This document shows, in pieces, positions 1 to 7,827 of a stretch of 64,000 bases of DNA (positions are counted from its first letter, which is position 1; each line of letters starts with the position of its first letter). The DNA comes from Chthonobacter albigriseus. GTDB taxonomy: Bacteria; Pseudomonadota; Alphaproteobacteria; Rhizobiales; Pleomorphomonadaceae. The stretch covers positions 1,172,658-1,236,657 of the forward strand of contig NZ_JACDIT010000001.1 in assembly GCF_013839445.1 (NCBI RefSeq), in the 5' to 3' direction. The notes under the pieces are model-generated. The model was given only the letters and a program-made list of their open reading frames with translations, did no database searches and was not told the origin of the DNA. Made by a program: the position numbers and the translations under genes.

Positions 1-439
1 TCGCCATCTTGCTGGCGGTGTAGGCCGCTGCGAGCGGCATCGGCGCCAGCGTCACGCTGGAGGTGACGTTGACGATGGTGCCGGCCCGCCGTGCCCGGAA
101 CTGCGGGATCACCGCCTGGGTCATGGCCATCGCACCGAAGGTGTTGGTCTCGAACACCTTGCGGACGTGGGCCATAGGCGTCGCCTCGAAGGCGCCGACC
201 ACGCCGATCCCGGCATTGTTGACGAGGACGTCGATCGGCCCGGCTACCTGAAGCGCCGCGGCGATGCTCGCGGGATCGGTCACATCGAGGGCGACGAGCC
301 GGATGCGGTCGGAGGGCGGCAGGATGCCGGCACGCGGCCGGCGCATGGTAGCGATGACGGTCCAGCCGCAGTCGTGGAAGTGACGGGCGGTCTCCAGGCC
401 GTAGCCGGAGGAACTGCCGGTGATTAGCACGGTCTTCAT
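1..439 (-). CDS. SDR-family oxidoreductase (cut by window edge)
   Basis: Short-chain dehydrogenase/reductase, expected to interconvert a hydroxyl and a carbonyl group with NAD(P)H. The 146 visible residues start MKTVLITG and show the Rossmann glycine motif TGSSSGYG (7-14), NNAG (74-77), the catalytic serine region VTSS (125-128) and the catalytic YTASK (140-144). GAGGAG lies six bases before the ATG, which fixes the start. The substrate-specific C-terminal part is outside the window, so the substrate cannot be guessed. The gene directly upstream on the same strand is a winged-helix regulator. Confidence 0.93.
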   Translation of the reverse strand, partial: MKTVLITGSSSGYGLETARHFHDCGWTVIATMRRPRAGILPPSDRIRLVALDVTDPASIAAALQVAGPIDVLVNNAGIGVVGAFEATPMAHVRKVFETNTFGAMAMTQAVIPQFRARRAGTIVNVTSSVTLAPMPLAAAYTASKMA

Positions 440-502
440 CGGGATCTCCTCGTTATTCGACGAGATCACGGTAACGAACCCGCCACGGACGATCTATAAT
501 CG

Positions 503-531
503 ATCGTCTGCCACAAATTACCAATCGTCTG
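503..531 (-). promoter_or_regulatory. Direct repeat CAGACGAT x2, likely operator of the SDR gene
   Basis: The octamer CAGACGAT (read on the minus strand) occurs twice with starts 21 bases apart, about two helical turns, in the 233-base gap between the regulator and the SDR gene. An AT-rich TTATAG-like stretch follows. OmpR/PhoB-type winged-helix proteins bind direct repeats on one DNA face, so the adjacent regulator is a candidate binder; this is inference. Confidence 0.4.
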
Positions 532-672
532 ATTAAAGTCAAATAAGAGTGCGCCAACCCAAACTTCGTAGGCAACAGCGGGGAACCCGGAACCCCGCTG
601 TTCCGTGATCTGGAACGGCAAAAGCACGGCGGCAGGTGCAATGCAAGGCGCCCAAGGAGCCGCACCAGCCGT

Positions 673-2190
673 TCATAAATCCGCCTTGAACATTTCTCGG
701 ATCCCGGTCACGACATGATCGAGTTCCATCTGGCGCTCGAAGGCGATGCCCCGGGTGGCGTAGTCGATCGGGTCGAATCCCGGGTCGAGCATGCGCATCC
801 GGGCAAGGGTCTCCCGCGCATCGGCGAGGTTTCCGGCAAGGGTTTGGGACGCTCCAAGACGAGCGAGGCCCCATGATCCGAGCCGCGGAATCCTGAGGAG
901 TCGGTCGGCTGCCCCGGCGTAATCGCCGCGCAGATAGAGCGCCATGGACCGATCGAAGTGGTACCAGTCGGGATGAAGCGGGTTCAGACGGACGGCCCGG
1001 TCCATCCATGCGATGCCTTCTTCGATCCGCCCGCGCAGCACGAGCAGGTAACCCATCTGGGCGATGGTGTCCGCATCATACGGGTTCAGCTCCAAAGACC
1101 GCGCTACATGGTGCTCGGCAGCCGCATGCTCCCGGAGATAGAGGCGGACCAGCCCCAGGATGCGGTGCGTTCGCGCTTCTTCGGGCGCAAGGTTCACCCC
1201 GGTCGAAGCAAGGTTGAGAGCCGTCACCAGTTCCGTCTGGCGGCTCAGGCCGTACCGACCGAGGATCACGGTAGCGAGGGCCAGATAGGAGTGAACGAGT
1301 CCGTAGAGGGGATCGAGGACGAGCGCTTCGGACAGCACCCGGTGTGCGATCCGGTTGTCATCGGCACCATAGCCGCGGAGAAACGCCATGCCCTGCAGCA
1401 GGAGATCGTGCGCACGCCGATCCGCGGGCGGCTTACGGGCAGCGAGGCGTAGTGCAGCATCCTCGACGCGCGACACGAGGCGGCTGATGACCTGCCTTGC
1501 GATCAGGTCTTCCAGGGCCAGCGGATCAGGATCCACAGCCTCGATGCGGTCGGCCCAAACCAGGCTGCCGTCCGCCGTATCGATGATCCGGATGCCGACT
1601 TGAACAGTGCCGTCGCGTCGCTCGACATGCCCATCTACGATATGGCTCGCGCCCAAGGTGCGGCCGAGCAATCGCGGGTCCGAACGGTCGGATTCAGCGA
1701 CCGCCGCCGCCGTCGCGCGCGCAATCACAGGCACCATCCGGAAGCGGGCGAGCCCGTTGATGATCTCGTCACACAGGGAGAGCGCGAAGCTGTCGCTGGC
1801 GCCGACCGTCCTATCGTCGAACGGCAGGACGACAATGGCCATTTCGTCGCCACCCGGGCCAGCCGAGGACGCCTCTGGCATGCCGGGGTCGAAGAAGTAG
1901 CCCCGTCCGGCAACGGTCCTGATCGTCGCCAAGCCGGCTTCCCCGAGCGCCTTTCGGATTTCCCGGATCGCCTGTGTCAGGGAGTCCTCGGTCACGATGG
2001 CATCGGGCCAGACCGCGTCCAACAGCTCGCCCTTCGGCATTACACGCCCGGGACGGCGCGCCAGAACCGTCAGGAGATCGAAGGCCTTGCGGCGCAAAGG
2101 AACGTCCTCACCTTGCCTCTGCAAACGACCGGCGGAGAGGTTCAGGACGAATCCCCGAAAGTGAAGCGTAGCGTCCGCATCCGGTGGCAT
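673..2190 (-). CDS. Winged-helix transcriptional regulator with TPR domain
   Basis: Cytoplasmic one-component regulator of 505 residues. Residues about 8-105 are an OmpR/CadC-type winged helix (RRKAFDLLTVLARRPGR, then VTEDSLTQAI and the wing IRTVAGRGYFFD). Residues about 115-260 match the TolB-like segment (IVVLPFDD) seen in adenylate-cyclase-type TPR regulators. The rest is a helical TPR array (for example YGLVHSYLALA). There is no membrane segment between the domains, unlike CadC. GGGGGACAGG precedes the ATG. It may control the downstream SDR gene through the direct repeats in the gap; the ligand is unknown. Confidence 0.85.
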   Translation of the reverse strand: MPPDADATLHFRGFVLNLSAGRLQRQGEDVPLRRKAFDLLTVLARRPGRVMPKGELLDAVWPDAIVTEDSLTQAIREIRKALGEAGLATIRTVAGRGYFFDPGMPEASSAGPGGDEMAIVVLPFDDRTVGASDSFALSLCDEIINGLARFRMVPVIARATAAAVAESDRSDPRLLGRTLGASHIVDGHVERRDGTVQVGIRIIDTADGSLVWADRIEAVDPDPLALEDLIARQVISRLVSRVEDAALRLAARKPPADRRAHDLLLQGMAFLRGYGADDNRIAHRVLSEALVLDPLYGLVHSYLALATVILGRYGLSRQTELVTALNLASTGVNLAPEEARTHRILGLVRLYLREHAAAEHHVARSLELNPYDADTIAQMGYLLVLRGRIEEGIAWMDRAVRLNPLHPDWYHFDRSMALYLRGDYAGAADRLLRIPRLGSWGLARLGASQTLAGNLADARETLARMRMLDPGFDPIDYATRGIAFERQMELDHVVTGIREMFKADL

Positions 2191-2212
2191 CCTGTCCCCC
2201 AGACCTGACCGT

Positions 2213-2425
2213 TTATCCTTTGAAGAGTCGCCTCAGCTTGAGCGGTTGGTCAACCTTGCACGTGGGTGCAGAGGCGCTGGCCTGATGGGCCCTCGTATTC
2301 GGCGCTGGAGCGCCGACAGCGCTCGTGCAGCACAGATGCTCCAGATGGGCGTTCCAGTCGTGGCAAACGGCGTCTGCCATGGGCGCTGCCAGCAATTCGA
2401 AAACGTCGTGCCCGGTCGCGGTCAT
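2213..2425 (-). CDS. Small hypothetical protein coupled to chaC
   Basis: A 70-residue frame whose ATG overlaps the chaC stop codon as ATGA, an arrangement typical of translational coupling. Nothing in it matches a family I recognise. The first half (FELLAAPMADAVCHDWNAH) is helix-like; the second half is low complexity with three Cys in total. It ends about 20 bases before the regulator gene. The ATGA overlap is the main support, and the frame could be chance. Confidence 0.3.
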   Translation of the reverse strand: MTATGHDVFELLAAPMADAVCHDWNAHLEHLCCTSAVGAPAPNTRAHQASASAPTCKVDQPLKLRRLFKG

Positions 2426-3114
2426 CGTTCCGTCCCCCTCTCCATCAAGGAACCCGCGGCGATGCGGCGGGCCACCATCGCCTGTAGAGACCAGAGCCTG
2501 CCGTCGCGGATGCCCCGCCGCTCGAGGCTCTCGACGGTGCGGTAGAGATACTCTGCACAGGAGCCCGCATGTCCCACGGCCGTTGCGAGCACGTCCGCAA
2601 CCTCATGATCGGGAAGCGGACCCGTGTAGGCCGGACCATCCCGGCGCGCGCAGAAGGCGATCGCCCGTCGCGTTTGCCCCCCGGACTCGACGGAAATCCA
2701 GCGGGGCAGGTTCGAACTCGTTCGGCTCGATATCTCGCGGCGCAGGAGGGCGAGAAGCCCGGGCCGCAGCTCCGTCTCGGGAAGCCGTTGGAGGATGCCC
2801 CGGCAGCTTCCCCCTCGGTCGAGGACCATCATGAGGCCCGGTCGCTCGGGCGTTCCCCGCCACCGGGTCAGGCGTAGGCGAAACGCCCGATGCCAGCCCC
2901 GCGCGACGGCCGGGGCTTCTGTCGACGGCTGGAAGGCAGGCTTCCACAGAAGAGAGCCGTAGGCGAACACCTCGATCGGTCCCTCTGCATCGGCCATGAG
3001 CCGATTGGCGATCGCCTCGTAATCACCGTCGTCCATCGAGGCGGAAGAGGCCAACGGTCCGGGGTCCGCGATCGTGCGCAGCGTGCTGGCGACCAGTTCG
3101 AGCGTAAGATCCAT
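2422..3114 (-). CDS. chaC: ChaC-like gamma-glutamylcyclotransferase
   Basis: Predicted cytosolic gamma-glutamylcyclotransferase that releases 5-oxoproline from gamma-glutamyl peptides; ChaC members act on glutathione. The 230-residue protein carries the family signature VFAYGSLLWKP (residues 49-59), then RGWHRAFRLRL and a C-terminal helical part with SCAEYLYRTV, all usual for ChaC. The start at MDLTLELV is chosen because AGGAGAA lies just upstream and the longer in-frame extension looks like noise. The stop overlaps the next small frame by ATGA. Confidence 0.88.
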   Translation of the reverse strand: MDLTLELVASTLRTIADPGPLASSASMDDGDYEAIANRLMADAEGPIEVFAYGSLLWKPAFQPSTEAPAVARGWHRAFRLRLTRWRGTPERPGLMMVLDRGGSCRGILQRLPETELRPGLLALLRREISSRTSSNLPRWISVESGGQTRRAIAFCARRDGPAYTGPLPDHEVADVLATAVGHAGSCAEYLYRTVESLERRGIRDGRLWSLQAMVARRIAAGSLMERGTER

Positions 3115-3455
3115 GGGAGGTTCTCCTGACCTGCTCCCATGGTCTCGCAGGCATGGGAGCGCCGTCCCGAACACGCCCTGAAATTTTTCTGAAATTGTGG
3201 GCTGAGCAAGCGCTACCGTGGGAGCGGTATTCCACAGGCGGGGATACACTCGCGCAGTCCCGGTGCTCGGAATGATCGCCGCCCGTGCAGCATGGCCCGC
3301 CGACGATCCGGACGCGTTCGAGCACCGCCATCCCGACCTGCCGGCGCACCATCCGCATCTCGCCGCGACGACGAACGGCCGCCACGTCCACGACGTGGTG
3401 ATCGATGCCGAGCGCCCGGCTTGGCCGGAGCGGCGACGAGCGACATCGCCGCCGG
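3115..3455. other. Gap between chaC and the broken b561 gene: no gene seen
   Basis: About 340 bases of high GC. Frames on both strands are arginine/proline-rich shadows with no recognisable domain, and I see no clear hairpin or promoter. It may hold decayed sequence left from the damaged cytochrome gene. Confidence 0.4.
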
Positions 3456-3931
3456 CTATTGCCGCTGCGGACGGGCCCGGCCGGGCACGAGGATGCAGCC
3501 CAGCACTCCGTTCCTCCGCACCGCATGCACGACGGCGGCAGCGACGTGCAGCGCCAGCATCGCGTGGAGCGGCGCCACGGCGAACGTCAGGTAGCTCGCC
3601 GTGAACCCGAGGGCCGCCTGACCAGCGCGGCGTAGCAGCCGAGGTGGAGGGCGCGGGCGGCGTGCTCGACGTTTCCGCCGGACAGGACGCGGAGGCTGAG
3701 ATCTCCGAGCCACCAGCGCAGCCCGAGCCGCCCCACCAGCAGCGCACCGATCGCCATGCCCGACCAGTTGTGGACAGCGTGCGGCAGGAGGTCGAAGGGA
3801 TCGGGCGCGAGCCCAAGATGCACAGCGTGGTGGGTCCGCTCGATGCTGCCGCCCGTCAGATACTGGACGAGCACCAGGCCGGCGACGAGCCAATGAAGGA
3901 CTATCTGGAGGAGTGAGTAGCCGGTGGTCAT
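3456..3931 (-). pseudogene. Cytochrome b561, frameshifted
   Basis: Membrane di-haem cytochrome b561 split over two frames. The first frame starts MTTGYSLLQIVLHWLVAG and carries the first helices with haem-ligand histidines (HW, HAVH, HNWSG) up to HLGCYAALV. The family sequence then continues one base out of frame as GQAALGFTASYLTFAVA, PLHAMLALHVAAAVVH and a normal C-terminus. The break lies near 3618-3630. Read through, the protein would be about 160 residues with four helices, the usual b561 length. Either the gene is dead or the base call is wrong. Confidence 0.75.
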
Positions 3932-4071
3932 GCCAGGAAGTGTAACAAGTCGTCCTTGAGATCACGTGAACCGAGTAGCCCGAGCCGCGGCGAGGGCGCT
4001 GGGCCGGGCGATTTCTTCGTGTGGTCGGGCCGAAAGGACGGCCCGCGCTCGCCGACGCTTCTTCGATCCCC

Positions 4072-4605
4072 TTACAGAGGCTTGTCCTCCAGGAGCTTAC
4101 CGTTCACGAGCTCCTTTGCCTCGCTCGCGCCTTCGTCCCGCAGGTTCGCGGGACCGGCGTCGAGGGGCGTGTCTCCGCGACGGCCGTGCTGCTCGATGTC
4201 CCCGAGCAGCATCTTCATCTCGGCGATCTCCTTCACTTGGTCGCGGATGATCTTGTCCGCCAGATGCCGCACGCGCGGATCACGGATGTCGGCCCGCTGG
4301 GCGTTGTTGATGGCGATGGAGTGGTGGGGGATCATCGATTTCACGAAGCTACTGTCGTTGATGAAGGTCTGGTCGCGGTTCGCGACGAGGAGCCCTGCGC
4401 CGGCGACGATCGCTACAAGGAGCACGACGAGCTTCGCGGCCGCCGGCCTGTACATGCGCCACTTGAAGGCCAGCATGACGGCGGTCATGACGCTGCCCAT
4501 GACCAGGCACGAGTCGAGCCGCGTCAGGCTGAACAGCGCGTGGTCCCAGGCGTAGACGAGCTGGTACATCAGGAAAAACATGATGACCGTCGAGGTGGCG
4601 ATCAT
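4072..4605 (-). CDS. DUF305 (CopM-like) membrane protein
   Basis: A 177-residue protein with three N-terminal membrane helices ([51 protein letters not shown]) followed by a DUF305 domain. The hallmark [16 protein letters not shown] is at about residues 109-124 and EIAEMKMLL follows. DUF305 proteins are periplasmic histidine/methionine-rich helical proteins, some copper-binding (CopM). Here the domain is membrane-tethered, a common variant. The ribosome site is weak, so the start is uncertain by a few codons. No partner copper genes are next to it. Confidence 0.85.
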   Translation of the reverse strand: MIATSTVIMFFLMYQLVYAWDHALFSLTRLDSCLVMGSVMTAVMLAFKWRMYRPAAAKLVVLLVAIVAGAGLLVANRDQTFINDSSFVKSMIPHHSIAINNAQRADIRDPRVRHLADKIIRDQVKEIAEMKMLLGDIEQHGRRGDTPLDAGPANLRDEGASEAKELVNGKLLEDKPL

Positions 4606-5125
4606 CGCCGCATTGCCAACTTCCCAGCTGATCGGCTAATTTCTTAACAGTGAGAACTATTGGCCTGTACTGCTCGGAAAACGTAGTACGTGATCTAGAC
4701 TAGGTAAGCACCGGTGCCGTTCTCGAAGACGGTAATCGTTGCCGGACCGGTGGGCGCGTGAACGACCCCGAACGAGGTTACGGAGTTTGTACTCACTCGT
4801 CGCCTTCGTTTGATGGCCGTCGGCCGTGCTTTGCTCAACGAGCCCCTGTTGGCGCTCAAGATCCACACCGAGCAAACATGCCTGAAGAAATTTCTGCGGT
4901 CGACATTGGCCGAACTGTTCTGATCATTTGCCACCACCGCTTCGACTCTACGACGCGAAGTTTGCTGGCGGGCCGCTGCTCGATCTCGGCACTTAACCTG
5001 CATCCTTGACACGCGCCTCGTTGGCGTGCCCCGGATTACCGTTAGCCTTGGACAGCCGGACCTGAGCGGAGCCAACGGACAACTCGCCGTCTTGATGGCC
5101 GACGTCGCCGGCAATCTCGCCACCA
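4606..5125. other. Non-coding or decayed stretch, lower GC
   Basis: No intact gene is visible. A plus-strand frame at about 5002-5140 reads protein-like (RITVSLGQPDLSGANGQL) and, after a one-base shift, would join the small frame that follows, so this may be the remnant of a decayed plus-strand gene. The base composition is nearer the mobile element than the flanking chromosome. Confidence 0.35.
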
Positions 5126-5305
5126 ATGCAACCACGCCTACGGCTTCTCGCCTACAAACGCGATGCCGGCGGGACACTGCGCTTCGGCAGTGAGTTCAAT
5201 CTGCCGGGGTCTTCTGAACTTCGCTCGATCGACGATCGGACTTTCCTCAGATTCGACGAACCGGCCGGCCGTCATTTCGAGGGACTCTTTTTCGAAGCAG
5301 CTTAG
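5126..5305 (+). CDS. Small 59-residue frame, possible C-terminus of a decayed gene
   Basis: ATG-to-TAG frame reading MQPRLRLLAYKRDAGG, then TLRFGSEFNLPGSSE, and ending RHFEGLFFEAA. The mixed hydrophobic/charged pattern looks more like real protein than its neighbours, but there is no ribosome site. The protein-like plus frame just upstream joins it only after a shift, so a frameshifted pseudogene is as likely as a small gene. I do not recognise a family. Confidence 0.25.
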   Translation: MQPRLRLLAYKRDAGGTLRFGSEFNLPGSSELRSIDDRTFLRFDEPAGRHFEGLFFEAA

Positions 5306-5498
5306 GTCGATGGATGCATCGCCGGCGGAAGGATGGAGACCGGCGGTCGACCGCTGGACGCATCGACCGACACCATGTCCACCTTAGATGCTGTTCGTTC
5401 TCCAGTTGGAATAAGTTGTGCGGCGGCAGGACTACTTGGTTGGACCGTGATGCTGAGTTTGAGCATGTGTAAAAGGCGGCTGACCAATTGCTGCCCAT

Positions 5499-5936
5499 TC
5501 AGGAGCGTCGACGATCCTGCCGCGCTGCCCACGCAAAAAGCGGGAGCGTCCAGACCGGAGCTGCCGGGTTCGGGGCATGAATCGAACTTCTAGGCCCGTA
5601 CTCCAGCAGGTACAGCGTGAAGCTCAAGCGGCCGTCGCTCACCAGTAGTGCATCCTCCAACATCCGAATTGCTACCTCGCCGCTGGAAGCGCAACTCCGC
5701 GCCGCCCGGCTTAGAAGATGAAGGTCCACTGTTGCACCGGTGGGAGACCAATCGCCTTGGGCCGGCACTTCAACGGCGACTGGCCCTCGATCCTCGCTGA
5801 TCCGCAAGCTTTCAGAGGAAGGATCAAATGTGAGCAGCACCGGAAAGACCCGCCGCCGCCGTGCGCGAGCCGAGGATAGTCCCGCGAGCGCAATGCCCAA
5901 CTCGGCAGCCGGCGTGATTAAGCCGAACCAAAGCAT
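5499..5936 (-). CDS. Hypothetical protein
   Basis: A 145-residue frame with a hydrophobic N-terminus (MLWFGLITPAAELGIALAG), a basic patch (ARARRRR) and a body that looks like globular protein (VFPVLLTFDPSSESLRI; VAIRMLEDALLVSDGRLSF). No family recognised. It lies in the lower-GC zone upstream of the integrative element and has no neighbour in the same operon. It may be a passenger gene of the accessory region or a chance frame. Confidence 0.4.
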   Translation of the reverse strand: MLWFGLITPAAELGIALAGLSSARARRRRVFPVLLTFDPSSESLRISEDRGPVAVEVPAQGDWSPTGATVDLHLLSRAARSCASSGEVAIRMLEDALLVSDGRLSFTLYLLEYGPRSSIHAPNPAAPVWTLPLFAWAARQDRRRS

Positions 5937-6007
5937 CGTCGACGCCTTCGAGGCAGACGTAAACCATTAGATTGGCAGAAGCTGGCCGAGGAATCTAGCT
6001 GACCTGT

Positions 6008-6025
6008 GCGGCTCTCGAAAGCCGC
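6008..6025. terminator. Small hairpin between 5936 and 6123
   Basis: Perfect six-base stem GCGGCT / AGCCGC around a six-base loop, followed on the plus strand by TTTGGTT. It sits just past the last gene (6123-6839) of the element's minus-strand gene run. The T-run is on the wrong side for that run, so a terminator role is uncertain. Confidence 0.3.
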
Positions 6026-6122
6026 TTTGGTTCACGCGCCATGCATCATAGCCGCCGTGCCCTTTTAACTGCTTTCCGAGGGCAGGGCTTAGCTGGGGAT
6101 GCGTTGGGCCTGATGTCCCGAT

Positions 6123-6839
6123 TCAGCTCTGCTGCATCTTTGTGATGCGCTCGATCTGAACGACATGCCGTGTACCGTAACGGATACGGTGATAGGTCTG
6201 GAAGGCAGCTAAGAAGGCGCGCTCCAATCGCGCCGCGGCATTTGCCTGATCCCGCGTTGCGCGCGTCGAGCCGTAAAGGAGGATCCGCCCGTTCAGGGCG
6301 GCGGCAACCATGTGAAGCTGAGCCACGTGCACGGCCAGTGCGGCTTCGGCTGTATTGCTCGGAGCAAGTCCCCGGATTAGTTCCAGAGCAGCAGATAAGC
6401 TTTCCGAGGTTGCCACGTGGTCCCGGTTTATGGCGGCCGCGTCGATCAGCTGATTGAGCATCGTGTTTACAAAGGCGTCCGAGCCGCCGCCCAGCGAACT
6501 GCGCAAGGTCGTCCGCCAGGCCTCTTCATCTGTTCCAACTGGCGCAGTTGCAACACGGTAGTTGGCGCGCTGCGTTTCCACCGCCGCGGCAAGTTGCGGC
6601 TCCACAGCTGATCCGGCGCCCGCCAAGTGTTGTGAGTGCTTGAGTAGCTGCCGCCGAACCCAGGTGCGCCGCGCTTTCGCCTCCTTTGTGTAGCGGCCAT
6701 CGGTGTATCGCCCGTTGAGCACTCCGGTTGGCGCTCCGCCCGGCGTGGAGGTCTCGCCGCGAGGGGTGACTGGCTCAGGAAGTCGATCGCCGATCAGTTC
6801 CGTTGTGAGAACATCGGAGGTTGAGTTCATTTTCGTCAT
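6123..6839 (-). CDS. Element-associated hypothetical protein
   Basis: A 238-residue protein of unknown function, last gene of the element's minus-strand run. It contains NGRYTDGRYTKEAKARRT followed by a helical body (VRRQLLKHSQHL; AAINRDHVATSESLSAALEL). Proteins with an N-terminal NGRYT..GRYT-like motif often sit beside integrases in alphaproteobacterial islands, from memory of the family, without an assigned role. I chose the ATG with GGGGGGT just upstream rather than the GTG two codons earlier. The gene starts about 36 bases after its neighbour. Confidence 0.6.
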   Translation of the reverse strand: MTKMNSTSDVLTTELIGDRLPEPVTPRGETSTPGGAPTGVLNGRYTDGRYTKEAKARRTWVRRQLLKHSQHLAGAGSAVEPQLAAAVETQRANYRVATAPVGTDEEAWRTTLRSSLGGGSDAFVNTMLNQLIDAAAINRDHVATSESLSAALELIRGLAPSNTAEAALAVHVAQLHMVAAALNGRILLYGSTRATRDQANAAARLERAFLAAFQTYHRIRYGTRHVVQIERITKMQQS

Positions 6840-6875
6840 CGGCACCCCCCACCACGAGGATCTCGGGACTAGCCA

Positions 6876-7769
6876 TTACTGACTATCGAAAAGACTTGGC
6901 TCGCGTAGTTCGCCAGGCGAGCCAGTTGCCGACTGCCTCGTTCCATCTTTAGCGAGCGACGTACGACGTGCCTGTAGTTCAGGCGACTCATGTTCTACGC
7001 CACGGTGAGTAGCGGCCTGAGCGGTTGCTTTCGAGCTTCCGCGGCGCTTCGAACCGGTGACCAATCCACGGAGATCGGCATCGCGGTTCGCTGTCAGGTC
7101 AGGCTGATCTCTCCCCGGTTCCGTCCCGTGATCCGGTCCAAGCGTGGGTGACGAGCTAAGGACTTGTCCACGGCTCGCGGATTTACCTTGATCTCGCATG
7201 GCTCCAGCAGGAGCGGTCCGCGCAACGGGAACATCCAGGACGTCGCTGACGGATGACAGTGCGTTCGACGAGGAATCGTCCTTTGGAGAAAACGCGACGG
7301 CTTCCCTATAGGTGCGGCCCTGTGCGACCTGTCGGTCAAGATCGAGCGCCTCACCCGCTTGCTGATTTGAACGATCGCTAATCGCAGGACTGCTGCCGAA
7401 TGCCTCATCCTGGCTGCGGATGATTTCGTCCAACAGCATAGGGACCGAAAGGCCGAGTTTCTCGCTAGTGCTGATTAGGCGGCGCAGCTTACGAAGGAGT
7501 TTCGAACCGGTTTTGCCGAAAGCCGCCACCGTCGCGAACGCTACCGCTAAAGGCTGCTGCGTTGGTGCAAACAGCCTCGCAACTGCATCGTACCGCGCCC
7601 TAAACGACGCCGCGCTTTCTAGAACGGACTGGATGCTGCGCGATACATCTGGCTGAGCCTTCTCAACGTCGAGGATGAGAACGGCGGCACGTATCAGCTC
7701 TGCCGGAACACTCTTCGGATTCCTCAACTGATCCTGTTCCGGGAGCAAGGGCGTCGCATTGGTAGCCAT
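6876..7769 (-). CDS. Element-associated hypothetical protein
   Basis: A 297-residue protein with a helical N-terminal half (AELIRAAVLILDVEKAQ; GKTGSKLLRKLRRLIS) and a polar, probably disordered C-terminal half rich in Ser, Gly, Arg and Asp. No family recognised. It lies between the replication-initiator gene and the 238-residue gene, same strand, so it probably belongs to the same transcript. CGGAG lies upstream of the ATG. A DNA-binding or partner role for the initiator is possible but not shown. Confidence 0.55.
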   Translation of the reverse strand: MATNATPLLPEQDQLRNPKSVPAELIRAAVLILDVEKAQPDVSRSIQSVLESAASFRARYDAVARLFAPTQQPLAVAFATVAAFGKTGSKLLRKLRRLISTSEKLGLSVPMLLDEIIRSQDEAFGSSPAISDRSNQQAGEALDLDRQVAQGRTYREAVAFSPKDDSSSNALSSVSDVLDVPVARTAPAGAMRDQGKSASRGQVLSSSPTLGPDHGTEPGRDQPDLTANRDADLRGLVTGSKRRGSSKATAQAATHRGVEHESPELQARRTSLAKDGTRQSATGSPGELREPSLFDSQ

Positions 7770-7827
7770 GATTTCAGCTCCGATCTAGATGTTTGTTCGA
7801 CGTCAGCGCCGGTCCACCCGACGCGTG

